Source: Epiperipatus broadwayi (lineage: Eukaryota > Onychophora > Udeonychophora > Euonychophora > Peripatidae). From it: a DNA stretch of 64,000 bases. Positions 11,405 to 23,218 of this stretch are shown in pieces. The stretch covers positions 188,001 through 252,000 of the forward strand of contig JAQFVV010006847.1 in NCBI GenBank assembly GCA_028023455.1, read 5' to 3'. The first letter of the stretch is position 1; each line of letters begins with the position of its first letter. A model generated the notes under the pieces. It ran no database searches. It was not told the DNA's origin and saw nothing but the letters and a program-made list of their open reading frames with translations. The position numbers and the translations under genes are program-made.

Positions 11405-13530
11405 TTGTTTACTGTAATCAGAATAGATGATGATGATGATGGTTTGTGCTGACTAGACTCAGGGAGAAACAAGAGATCTTAAATTGTTTAGACAATTGAG
11501 ACAAAAGCACAAAGACAAACGTCAGCCAAATTAAGTTTAAACAAATTCTAAATTTTTATTAAGAGAAAATAAATTATGAAGTATAATTTATTGACACAAT
11601 AAATATGGTTAACTCAGGCGTGTACCAGAAATACAAATGGCAAAGCTATGACAGACCAATGGATCTTCTAATAAACGAATTATAAAGGGAGGAAGCAAAT
11701 TTTATTCAGCCGAGGATTCATCCAAACATTGGTCCTCACTTTCAGATATTCAAACAATACGCTCTTAAAACAGATCAAAGAAACCAGCGTCAATGTGCTT
11801 TTCGAGATCCAAAATTTGGTCAGACCCCGAATGTCCTTATGTCGGTATGAGCTGCACCTATTACTACATTTAAAATAACGGTGATTGATCTACCTCAAGA
11901 ACAACTGAAAAATATGATTGAAATGGAGTAAAACAATTAAAACTGGTGAATCCCAGCCAAACGATTGGCAAAAATTACTTTAAAATTAATAATTAAAGGT
12001 CTCAATAAGAGACAAGTAAATTATTAGAAAACCAGTCATGTCTGCCCCAGCAATTAAAGAAAATGAATTACAAACATATGCTGAGTACACGCTCTGATAA
12101 ATCTAAAGCACACATAATAAATACAAAAATAAATCTATCGGAGAGTGCACATGAGTACAAAAATATTAAAAGTTTTAAATACTTTAGCAGTACAAAAGTA
12201 TCGCTCACCTGTAATTTAAATAAAGGGATAAATTTTTATCTTCCTACTGATGACTTATAAAATTACAAAGAAGAACAGTTCTAATTTCTGCTTTTAGAGA
12301 TATTAGAAACGAAATCTCCACCTGTGGAAAATTAGACAATAAAGTCACCAGCCAAAAGATTTTCGGTGGTTTAGCAATAGGGCAAACATAGAGTTTAGAA
12401 TTAATTATTGAATAATAACATAATTACAGGCAAGCATTTAAAAGGCATGACTGCCTAAGCATTTATAAAAGTCTTACATAAAAATAGAAAACACACTCAT
12501 CACTCTCCAATAAACAAAAATTGACAGTAACTTGGAATCTGAAAACTAAGATTCCTAGACACACTACAAAATATTAGAAAACACAGCAAATATTAAATAT
12601 GAGGCTATATAAATTACTTAAACTTATGAATACACATTTCTAATTAGACTGAGTGGAGATTTAATGAGCATTAAGTTACCCTGGGAAGAATAAAAAAGAA
12701 AATAGTTACCTTTCAGTAAAACAATGTTCACTTAGAGTGCACACTATTAGTTCATTTCAAGTTTATAGACAGCAGCAAGGTAGAGATTGCGGCTTCTTCT
12801 AGATGTTTAAGGCATTACTGAAGCAAATTTGGAAGTTAGGGATCCATCTTATGTTGAGTTAGCAAGCCATTTGTATGGTGATAACATGTATAGTATTCGT
12901 CATCTTGTTGTAAGCAAAAGGATTTAATAACAGCTAATGTCCTTTAAGAATTTAAATGTCCAAACTGATATAAACTTTCACTTGCGAAACAGCTTGTCTA
13001 GTTAAGAATAATGAATTAACTAACTCTCCAAATTTTCGGGGCTATTTATACGTCACTCCATTTCCCGCGAAACACCTTCCTTGTTGTCCAATTTTTACAC
13101 CTTAGGCAGGGCAAATATTAATCTCCTGCTCCATCTAATCTAAGAATTCTACCCAGGAATTATTGAAATGAAAACAACTACATAAAAATCAAATCTCTGC
13201 TTTTAGAATTGTTTACAATAATTAAAATAAAAGCAACAGGAATGCAATTAGCTAGCCAGCTTGCTTTTAAATCAAATTGATTTAAAGTACAAACAAGCGG
13301 TATAAGAAAACTATTTTAAAATAAATTGATAAACATTAAAATGATCCATTTTACATATAAACGCATGTCGTGTGTAATTTGACATACGTACTCTTTTTAA
13401 ATAATAATGAAAATTTAAACATTAAAGAAGTTTTAACAAAAATTAAGTTTAGTGAAGATTATAAACCTAATTTTTTTTTAAAATAACTCCATTGACTTCA
13501 ATCCTTTTCAATATATATATATATATATAT
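11405..13530. other. Unassigned intergenic sequence
   Basis: About 2.1 kb with no credible gene. It is visibly less AT-extreme than its surroundings in parts (for example 13030-13140, with a CTATTTATAC box that could be a TATA-like element). A 15-16-bp motif near 11411-11427 (CTGTAATCAGAATAGATG) is an imperfect inverted match to 7046-7064 on the other side of the LINE pair. It ends in a (TA)n tract that hosts the solo LTR. No repeat partner was found in this window. Confidence 0.5.
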
Positions 13531-15564
13531 TATAATGATTCAAAACAATAGTGGAGACAGCAATCTACATATCTGCAACTACCAGGGTGCCATCTATGCA
13601 TTTGAACCTAGAAAAATTTATAGAGTAGGCAGATATGCGCTGTTAAGATTCCACTTTATTTAAATATTCGCATCGTTAGCCCAAGTCACTAGCTCAGTGG
13701 AGACACAGAGATAAAAATCTATATCTTAATTTATATCTTAAATATAAATAAATAAAAGCCACTGCCAGAAATTAACACATAAAAATATTTATTTACGCAC
13801 ATATAAAATCATTCTAATTTGAGGAATAAGTTTAACATTTTAGATTTTTACATTAACTTTTAATTTTACATTTAACTAAGTTTCAATGAGTTTAATATTT
13901 TATTTAAATAGTCGAGTATGAATAGACTACATAGACCTGCATTTGAAAAGAAAATATTCTATCCCTTATTTAACCTTAGGCCAAAAAATTTGCAATCAAA
14001 CCGGCACCAATCCATCTGATACATTTATGTATTCAATGTAGCATGAAAATACAACAACACAAAATACGATACTGTCAGGAATGTACATCTGATCAGTAAG
14101 TAGAATTAGAGAAGACATCGTCTCTCCACCAACAGGAATGTCACATCTGTTGGCGAGTAGAACAATAAACATAAAACTCCATAGGAATGGATCGTGGTCC
14201 TTTGCCATCTTACAAACCCATCCATAGGCAAACAGAAGGTGTGTGGCATATATATATAATCCTTCCCATAGCGGATCTCATACTACATCTACAATTACAC
14301 AAATATATCCAATCCATTGAACCAATTCAACTATGAAATGAATAACCTAAGATTACCCTCCCTTAATATAACTTTACAAAACTATATAGCCATTCACACC
14401 CGACTTAAATTTAACATTTAAATATGTTCGCACAGATTATTTTTATACAATTTGTTTCATAATGTCGAGTATAGATCGGCTGCATAGATTCCACGGTCAA
14501 AAACATTCCAAATTAAACACAACCAATCAAAATACAAAGTCAATCGATAACATCAATTGCTGAGGGAATACAGGAGACCCTTTGGTGTTCATCATAAGAC
14601 ACTGCAGTGACATTGTTGACTTATATATTCTAATCGACTGTGAAAACCACAACATAATCAACCGCTAACGAATCTATGCAACGTCTATACCCAACTTAAA
14701 TGTAATGCATTTAATAATTTCTACAATAAATATTACTACAAATAATAATAATAAAATGGAAGTGAATTTAGCAAAAGTTAACTATATAAATTTAAACAAT
14801 CAATTATTAATTTGAAAATCAAATAAGAGTTCAGTTTAAAATTTAAATTAACTGAATCATTAAAAAAACAATGATGAAAGTTCTTAATTACTTTTTTTTG
14901 TTAATTTGTAAAGTTCATAGCTCATGGTAGAAGAGTCCAGGTTTCTGCTTTTAATTCCTGCGATGCCTTCATTGGAAGATAATGTTCTGGAGATGGCAAT
15001 AGCTGGTTCAAGGTATCACAGTCTTTTTATTTATTTTTTAAATAGAGAGTGTGGTATGTGCATCCTACCCCATCTCTCAAACACAAAATGCTGGAACTGT
15101 CAGAAAAAACTGTATTCCCCTTTTTATATTATTCACACGGATTCAATCAACAAAATGTCACTAATCCATCACTTTCGTTAGGGTCTGAGCCAAGGCTTAG
15201 TGCTTCCATTGGTCAAGCTAATTTCTCTTTATTTTCTTATCTATCTTTCATCAGATCATTTTAATTATACAAGAACCCAAGGGCCAGTTTGGTTTTTGAT
15301 AATTCATAAACAATCATTTCCATTTACAGATTACATTAATTAATACCTGTTTTTATTTTTAAATCTTGTACTTTTTTATAAAAAAAGTACGTTCAAATAC
15401 TTATTTGTTTTTTTAAAAAAAATATTTTTAAAGTTTGGTCTCTGTGTGAATGTATATACGTTTAACAAGCATTTTAATTTTAGCGTTTAGTTTTTCACTT
15501 TTATTTGTGAACGTTTAAGTTTTTATTTTAAATTAATGTAACGACATATTTATATATCGTTACA
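13531..15564 (-). repeat. Solo LTR of the same LTR family, inside (TA)n
   Basis: About 2.03 kb aligned in order with the LTRs at 1856-3790 and 4777-6299: near the left end the shared CAGGGTGCCA, TTGAACCTA and ATAGAGTAGGCAGATATGC, and at the right end ATGTAACGACAT...CGTTACA. No interior, PBS or second LTR is next to it. Both flanks are (TA)n, which fits a 5-bp TA-type TSD but cannot prove it. An internal block around 14400-14490 repeats the GTCGAGTATR...CATAGATTCC motif already seen near 13915, so this copy also has a partial internal duplication. No coding capacity. Confidence 0.7.
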
Positions 15565-18500
15565 ATATATATATATATATATATCCCATAGTATAATTGT
15601 GTGGTACTTAGTTTTAGACTTGCAACACATATTAGTCCTGAAGTGCCTTTTTACATTCGAATCAATCTGCTGACAACTTTGTAATCTTTTGATATGACCA
15701 AAATGATGTGTACATGATATTTTCTCAAGATTTATAAAGTGATCGCAGACTGAATACATATGTGAAAAAGTGCTGTAAAGCTAATATATGTTGAGGTCTA
15801 ATACTAAAACAATTACTAAATTATAAAAATACTCTAAAATATTTCCTTCTGCATATAACAAGTTCATCATTCTAGATGGCTTTTCTGTCAATATAAAAGA
15901 GATCTACAACAACATAGCCAGAATTTAAATCCTTTTAGAGCTATTTTCTACAGATGCTGTATAATTGACTTTTTTTTTCTTTTATAGATTTTGCTTAAAT
16001 CAGGACAATCTTTTCCAGAAACATTATCATTTTTTATTCTTATCATTGCCCTGTTTTTTGTCTATTTCATTCTTTAATTTTATTTAATTGTATTTTGATT
16101 GTATTTACCTTTCATCAAACTTTATCAGTAATCATAATTAATTTTACATTTGTTATTTTTTTGTTAATAGGTTTAAATTTCAGTGAAATGTTTTTACAAA
16201 GTATATCATTTTATTTTATTATATACCATGTGCACTGTTTTAAAGGTCATGAATTGTTCTTTATGAATACCCCATTTTATTATAATTGTATAATTTATCT
16301 GAATAAAATATAATATTATACATATTGAGATAGGCATATGATATCAATTGAGATAAATGTTTGATTACAATTATTTATTTTATTTTTTTTATCACAATTT
16401 TTATTTATTCATGAATATTTAGTAAAACTCATTTGAATCTTATTTTATTGTTGAGATTTGTAATGCATAGAGTCTAAAGCTAGTCAATTTTATAACATTA
16501 CAATATATCTTCCATAAAATAATAAGCAAAGAAATAAAGGTGAACATTCTCATTATTTACATTTTAAGCTGAATCACTTTTTTATTTTAACATTAGCTTC
16601 ACCAGTAAAGTCTGTAAATCTAAATCTGTACATATTTGAATATCTATAGTTTCTTTAACTTTTGTTATTATTGCATGTATTTTATTATTAGTGCTATGTC
16701 ATCCCTAGACAAATGGGAAATTGCATGCACATCTGTCATGCATTAAAATTGATAATCAGTGTTACAACCCTCACATTATACATAAAATTTTGCAAACTAA
16801 AACATGATTAAATTAATTTTCTACAGCCATCTTCTGGAACAACTCTATTACCAATGGATAAAATACCAGGATGCTGAATTATGAATCAGATATGTACCAG
16901 GAATCAGATTTGAGGATCAATCTGCCAGAATGGTGGCCAACCCTCTCTGTAGATAAATATAACAAATCATATGTAAGCAAAGATAATGCTATAAGCTCTG
17001 TCACATATATACTCAATTCCACACAGTTGTTATACTTCAAAAATGCACTATCCTATCTTCTATACACATCTTCCAGTTAGTTGGAAAACACAAGTAACTG
17101 TCATTCTAATATCTCAGTTTTACAATTTACTTTCATTTGTAAGTAATTTTTTTTATAAAAAATAAAATGAGAGATATTAGCAAGCATTACTATTCTAGCA
17201 TATATTAAAATTTCTTTCCTAATGAAAGTGGAAATAAAACCTGAATAGTGGTTTTTATTTGATGCATTTGAAATAAGATTTACTTTATTTCGCTCAATTG
17301 TTGAATCACTTTATTATTTTATATTTTAATGATTGGTCCCTCTTACAGTTTTTTAAGCAATCTAATATTATTTCAGTCTTTCACTGACTGTTTTTAAATG
17401 ATTCTTATTGTCATTTTCTATACATATTGGGATAATTTGTTGTTAATTAAATATAAAGACATTTCTTTTTAAAATAGATCCAAGACAATTTTTATCTATG
17501 AGAGGATTAAATCTTTATATATCTAGCTATTTCTTTACTCATGTAGACTATCCTCACTTGATGTGACTGAAAGTACATTTTATCAGTTTTATGGCCAATC
17601 CTAAATAGTTCTCACTAGAATCGATCTTTTGCTGTTTCTTTTTTATTTCTTGCAATTTCGTTAGCTATCACAGCACTGGTATTTGGACATATCTATGATG
17701 ATCTGTTTTGGATAACTGATTGTATAAAATTTAGGATGAATTTCACTTATTTGATCATTTTTAATTTCCCTATTCGTACAATTTACAATTTAAATCACAT
17801 GTATTTTTAGTTTTTTTCACTGTCTTTTTTCACCATTTATTTTTTTATAATTGTACAAACAGAAGTTTTTTTTCTAACTTAATTGCTGTTCTACTTTTAT
17901 TCACATCTACATATTTATTTGCAATGTTTAAATTAATGTTTGGATCACTGAGAGTTTTTTCAATTTTTTTTCTTTCTCACATTTTAGCCATTTTCATGCA
18001 TTTGCTTGTCTGTTTATTCACATAATCATCATGATCTATTACCTCACTATCTATTATTTCAGTATTCATGCTATATTTACTTATAGCATCAATATTTATC
18101 TACTTTATTTACACTTTACATTCATATTTGATCTTTATCATTAATTTTCATAATACTATTATAATCTCTCCTGAAATATTAAATTTTGGTACTTATCTCC
18201 AATATTAGTTCATCTAAATTAGGGTTAGCTTCTCAAAGTGGCCACAACAACATTGCATTAACTTTGGTATTTTGTTAATCCTCATTTGCAAGAGTATTTA
18301 TATTTTCCTGTATACATAATGCAAATTTGTAAGTTTATTTTAACTCAATTATTTTTAAAATTGTTTTTTCTGGCTTTGACTGAATTTTTTTTCATATTTT
18401 TTTTTCATTTCCTTTAATCATTCTTTCCATCTTTGCAATGATTGTTCTCACTACTTTTTTAACATTTCTTTATTTGATAATAATTTTTTATTATTCTCTC

Positions 18501-19203
18501 TACTATTTTTACAAGTATTTCTATATCACAATTGGATGATTGATTTTTTTCATTTCATGGTTTTTTTGTCTATTTTTCTGAAGTGCTTCCATTGCATTTA
18601 TTTGAATGTTCATGTTTTGTATATTATTCTGCTTTCATTATGTTTTTAACTTTAATTATATTTTCAAAATTCTGTTATTCTATTACTAGTAAAATTACTA
18701 GTATTTTTATATCTATACTTTTTTTTAATTTTATATTTTTAAATATTGCACTAACCTCATCTTTACAATTTATTTCATTCACACCGAATACTATGCTGCT
18801 ATCAATTACTTTATCTTTGATTACTAACAATCCTGAAATCTTGCCATTGCTAATTAACTATTAGTTATATATAATTTTTATTTTATTGTATATTCTGTGC
18901 CATGATAAGGTTTCACTTTTAACTTGTTATTTACTTTGCTTTCATTATTGTACAGGCTCTCATATATATTAATTCACACCAATTGTAACTGCTCATTTAT
19001 GTATCTGTTGATTTCTCTGAGTGCAATTTATGTATATCATTAAAAACCAATTTACAAATAGACAATCCCAACATCAATAATAATCAACAATTGCAAACTG
19101 TTATCAGAATTTATATTTATTCATAGAAGGTATTTCTGAAATATGTTAACATTGTAATGGATTATTTTAGTGGTTTCTATCTATTTTCAGTTAGCAGTAT
19201 GCA
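15565..19203. other. AT-rich intergenic sequence
   Basis: About 3.6 kb without a supportable gene. From about 17500 to 18900 the plus strand is strongly T-rich, so its complement gives weak, repeatedly interrupted lysine- and isoleucine-rich frames. This could be a decayed retroelement ORF on the minus strand, but I could not match any motif. One open plus frame at 18583-18864 is the hydrophobic shadow of that composition. Confidence 0.5.
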
Positions 19204-19620
19204 TTATAAAATGGTTATATATATAATAATAATAATAATAATTCAAACAAATATATTTAACACAGTATTCAAAATTAAATAATATATTCTTTACCAGAAG
19301 TACTTTCAATTGTTTCACTGACAATCTTTATCAACTGTTAATACAAACATACAAAAAATAAAAACTTGCATTACCCATCATTCAATCTATTCAAATTTCC
19401 TACAATTCTGTTGTCTTTATATTAGCCAATTGTTTATTCATTAAACCACCTCTATTCCTAGATATCATCATTGCCTCTTTAATTTTACGTTTTTCACTAC
19501 ACCTTTCAATTTGAATAATTTTTATATCTCTATTATTCAATTTAAAACCATAATTACATGTTTTATTATGATCAAATATAATTGATGGAGTATTCATATT
19601 TACTGAAGATATATTTTTTG
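19204..19620 (-). repeat. Inverted 3'-end copy of PLE family A
   Basis: Reverse complement of the 3' end of the element that follows: it encodes the last ~65 residues of the GIY-YIG domain (19597 down to 19400; NTPSIIFDHNK, GFKLNNRD, KRKIKEAM) and the adjoining 3' UTR including the terminal repeat (19204-19400). Inverted partial copies abutting the 5' end are a known architecture of Penelope-like elements. The junction with the direct terminal repeat is near 19620. Confidence 0.8.
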
Positions 19621-19786
19621 TACGTTTGTATTAACAGCTGATAAAGATTGTCAGTGAAACAATTGAAAGTACTTCTGGTAAAGAATATATTATTTAATTT
19701 TGAATATTGTGTTAAATATATTTGTTTGAATTATTATTATATAATTTAAAAATACAGACATTTAATGGTTGTAGTTATTTATATAT
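19621..19786 (+). repeat. PLE family A upstream terminal repeat (pLTR)
   Basis: Direct copy of 22187-22345, upstream of the ORF. It begins with the hammerhead-like segment and ends with AAATACAGACATTTAATGG and a short AT tail. This last ~30-bp portion is absent from the inverted copy at 19204, so it is a one-sided extension of the kind described for Penelope. The repeat probably holds the element's promoter; no TATA box stands out in such AT-rich DNA. Confidence 0.75.
19630..19690 (+). ncRNA. Hammerhead-ribozyme-like fold (type I order), PLE A upstream repeat
   Basis: Order seen: TTAACAG (helix I), CTGATAA (core box at 19638-19644), GATTGT-CAGTGAA-ACAATT (helix II, 6 pairs counting one G-T), GAAA (19665-19668), then AGT/ACT (a minimal self-complementary helix III sharing the last A), then U, then CTGGTAA, which pairs with TTAACAG in 6 of 7 positions. 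Hammerheads with a very short palindromic helix III are known from PLEs. The core differs from CUGANGA at the G8 position (A instead) and has one extra A before helix II, so activity as a monomer is doubtful. Copies recur at 22202-22262 and, inverted, at about 19278-19345. Confidence 0.55.
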
Positions 19787-19789
19787 GAA

Positions 19790-22152
19790 ATGGATTTAAA
19801 GCAATTAAATGGAATTTGGCTTTTAAAGGAATGGCGGAAAGTAACGGTTAAAGTTATTACGTTAAAATGCAGAATAAAGTTTTTGTATTCCTGTCGGATT
19901 TTTAAAGTGTTTCCTAACTGTTGTTGTATTAAAATAAATAAGTTGTGTAAATTGAGTGTGAGATCTATGGATGATCTAAAAAATATAATACTTCGTAATA
20001 TAATTGACCAATGTAAGTATTTACTGTTTTATAATAGAATGTATTTAAGAACATTAAATCATTTTATTTACGTTAATAATATTGATTATTTATATGAATA
20101 TAAACAGATTTGTCAAATACGTTTTAATAATTTGCATTCAAAAATGATGGATAAATTTAATAGGAAAATTGAACATTTGTATAATAAAAAGTTTCCAAAA
20201 AATTTTAGTGATCAAAACTATGTGAATATCTCTGGAGTTGATTTGAATTTTAATCAGCGTTATATTTTAAATTTTGGATCTAAATACGTCGGTGGAGGTT
20301 GGAAAGATTCTAGTATTGAATTAAATGCAGCGATTGAATATTCGTTTGGTGTTATAAATTGTGATTTAAATGATAGGAATAAAATAATTAATGAAATAAA
20401 AAATAAAACATCTGATAAGCAAAATGATAATGTTTGGTTAAAACAAATTTATGAATTTAAAAATGTTTTAAAAAGTAATAAATTAATTTGTTTGAAGGAG
20501 GACAAGGGGTTACGGATGTGCCTAATGAAACAGGATGAATATAATATGAAAATTATGGATCAAATGGAGAAGCTTTGTTTTGAAAAAGTGAATTAAATAA
20601 TATTGATACATATAGAATGAAATTTATTAATGACATTTTAATGACTGCTAAAAAGAAAAAAGTTATTGATGCAAAGACATATTACAGTTTATATCCGTCG
20701 TCTGCAGTGTTTCCAAGAATCTTTGCAAATATAAAATTGCACAAAAATTGTTATCCATTAAGAGTAATTGTTGATTTTGGTGGTGTTTTTTATTACAATG
20801 CTTGTAGATATATTGAAAAAATAATGCAAGATGTGCTTGGATTTGGAGATTATACGATTTCATCATCATTTGATTTTATTAATAGGATTAAAAATATAAA
20901 AATTGATAATAATGATGTTATGTGTACACTTGACATATCTGAAATGTATGGTTCAATTAATCGTATGGAATCAATAGAGATTATTGAAAGAGCTTTGTTT
21001 TTAAAATCTATAGATAATAATATTAGGAATTTTATTGTTAAAATATTAAGATTTGTGAATGATAATATATATGTTAGGTTTAATGATTGCTTTTATAAAA
21101 TGAATTTTGGTTGGCCAATGGGTCTTTCGGTGGTATCACAGCTTTGTAATTGTTTTATTTCTAATTATGAGGTTAAGATATTGTCTCAGATAAAATATAA
21201 AGGAATTAAAGTATATTGTAGATATGTTGATGATGTATTTATATGTGCACATAATGAAATAATAGTTAATTTGTTTAATGAGTTAAATATGATTAATAAT
21301 GTAAAATGGGTGTTAAATGAAGAGAAGGAAGATTCTATAAAGTTTTTAGATATATTTATTAAAAGAAATAATAATGTGTTTGATTATAATATGATTTTAA
21401 AGCCTGTGGAAATTAGGGGTTATATTCCATATAATTCTAAAGTTCATATGAGTCATAAATTAGCTGGTTTGAAGTCATTTTTATTTAGAAATGATTATTT
21501 GTGCAAATTTATTAGTGATAAAATTGAAAATATTAATGTATATATTACTGATATGTTGAATGTTGGTTATGGAAGGAATATTATTTATAATACAATTACA
21601 AAATATAATCAAAATAAGAGTAATAATAAGAAAATATTAAGTAAATTAAAAAGTGATAAATGGATTTCTATTCCTTTTATATCTAATCAACAAGCTAAAT
21701 TAATTAATAAACTTTTTAGTGGTTTGTGTAGAATTTCTTTTTTCTCTTTAAATAATATAAATGATATGATAAATAACTCCAAAGCCAAGATTTCTAAGTT
21801 TGAATTAAGTTCTGTTATATATATGTTGGAATGTGGTTGTGGAATAAAATATATAGGGGAATCCAAATGTACATTACAAAAATGATATAATGATCATAAG
21901 ACATTATATAATTGTGTACAGAAAAAAAATATATCTTCAGTAACTATGAATACTCCATCAATTATATTTGATCATAATAAAACATGTAATTATGGTTTTA
22001 AATTTAATAATAGAGATATAAAAATTATTCAAATTGAAAGGTGTAGTAAAAAACGTAAAATTAAAGAGGCAATGATGATATCTAGGAATAGAGGTGGTTT
22101 AATGAATAAACAATCGGCTAATATAAAGACAACAGAATTGTGGGAAATTTGA
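19790..22152 (+). pseudogene. Penelope-like element protein: reverse transcriptase plus GIY-YIG endonuclease
   Basis: About 785 codons in one reading after two lesions: a one-base slip in the A run at 20583-20587 and an in-frame TGA at 21883-21885. The N-terminal part (19790-20590) carries KEDKGLRM, the conserved lead-in to PLE RTs. RT motifs follow: LDISEMYGS (about 20930), GWPMGLSVVSQLCN (about 21110) and YCRYVDDVF with the catalytic YxDD (about 21217-21243). The GIY-YIG domain starts at SSVIYMLECGCGIKYIGES (about 21810) and continues after the TGA through HNK, the R/K-rich KRKIKEAM helix and the terminal ELWE. It copies its RNA from a nick made by the GIY-YIG domain. The low lesion count marks a recent copy. 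Confidence 0.9.
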
Positions 22153-22186
22153 ATGGATTGAATGATGGGTAATGCAAGTTTTTATT

Positions 22187-22345
22187 TTTTGTACGTTTGT
22201 ATTAACAGTTGATAAAGATTGTCAGTGAAACAATTGAAAGTACTTCTGGTAAAGAATATATTATTTAATTTTGAATACTGTGTATTTGTTTGAATTATTA
22301 TTATATAATTTAAAAATACAGACATTTAATGGTTGTAGTTATATA
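22187..22345 (+). repeat. PLE family A downstream terminal repeat (pLTR) with hammerhead-like fold
   Basis: Direct copy of the upstream repeat, starting near GTACGTTTGTATTAACAG and ending with the AAATACAGACATTTAATGG extension before a (TA)n tract. The hammerhead-like segment (TTGATAA at 22209, GAAA at 22236) keeps helix II, GAAA, AGT/ACT and helix I. The first base of the core is T instead of C. Confidence 0.75.
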
Positions 22346-22360
22346 TATATATATATATAT

Positions 22361-23180
22361 AAATATTTAAAAATACAGTACTCAAAAGTTTATAAAAACT
22401 ATATGTATAACCATCACTTAGAAGCGCTTTCAACTAACTTGTAGCTTTGTCAACTATCACTTTTAAAATGTCATCTTTCCCATAATTCCATGATGTCAAC
22501 TTTCCCATAATTCTGTGATCTTAATGTTTTCTGATGCCTATTAATTAAATCTTGCTTATATTTATATATTAACATCGCCTCTTTAATTTTCCTTTTATTA
22601 TTATTTTTTTCAGTTTCCAATATTTTTACGTTGTTATAATTAAAATCGAAACCATATATACATGATTTATTATGCTCATAAAAGACAAAAGCTGATAAAG
22701 TATCATTATTTTTAGAATTTTGTTTTGTGTTTTGAATCCTTTTAAATAATAAGTGTTCTTTTGTTCTTTTTTCCAATGTGCACCTCGATTCACCTATATA
22801 TCCACTTCCACACCTACATAATAAATCATGTATATATGGTTTCGAATTTCATTATAAGAACATAAAAATATTGGAAACTGAAAGAAATAATAATAAAAGG
22901 AAAATTAAAGAGGTGATGTTAATATATAAGTATAAGCAAGATTTAATTAATAGGCGAGCAGCAAACATTAAAATCACAGAATTATGGGAAAGTTGACATC
23001 ATGGAATTATGGGAAAGATGACATTTTAAAAGTGATAGTTGACAAAGCTACAAATTAGTTGAAAGCACTTCTAAGTGATGGTTATACATATATTTTTTAT
23101 AAACTTTTGAGTATTATATTTTTAAATATTTATTTATAAATTTACATATATTATTTTGAAGAAATACAGACATCGATTTG

Positions 23181-23186
<6 letters not shown>
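22361..23186. mobile_element. Inverted dimer of a second PLE family (B), GIY-YIG 3' ends
   Basis: The left arm (minus) and right arm (plus) each carry a PLE 3' end reading outward. The left encodes HNKSCIYGFDFNY, KILETE and KRKIKEAM down to a stop near 22471; the right encodes the parallel residues and ends ELWES at 22994-22996. Both are followed by the same UTR, with a GAAAGCGCTT or GAAAGCACTT block in the place of family A's GAAAGTACTT. The arms meet near 22780-22830. The right end has an extra AAATACAGACATCGATTTG segment that the left end lacks, the same one-sided extension as in family A. No RT is present, so it is non-autonomous. The two GIY-YIG ends differ from family A by many residues, so this is a separate family. 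Confidence 0.75.

Positions 23187-23218
<32 letters not shown>

Noticed and set aside
18583-18864. Hydrophobic 93-codon plus-strand frame as membrane protein
   Set aside because: The region is T-rich over more than 1 kb; the hydrophobicity follows from composition and no motif or repeat partner supports a gene.
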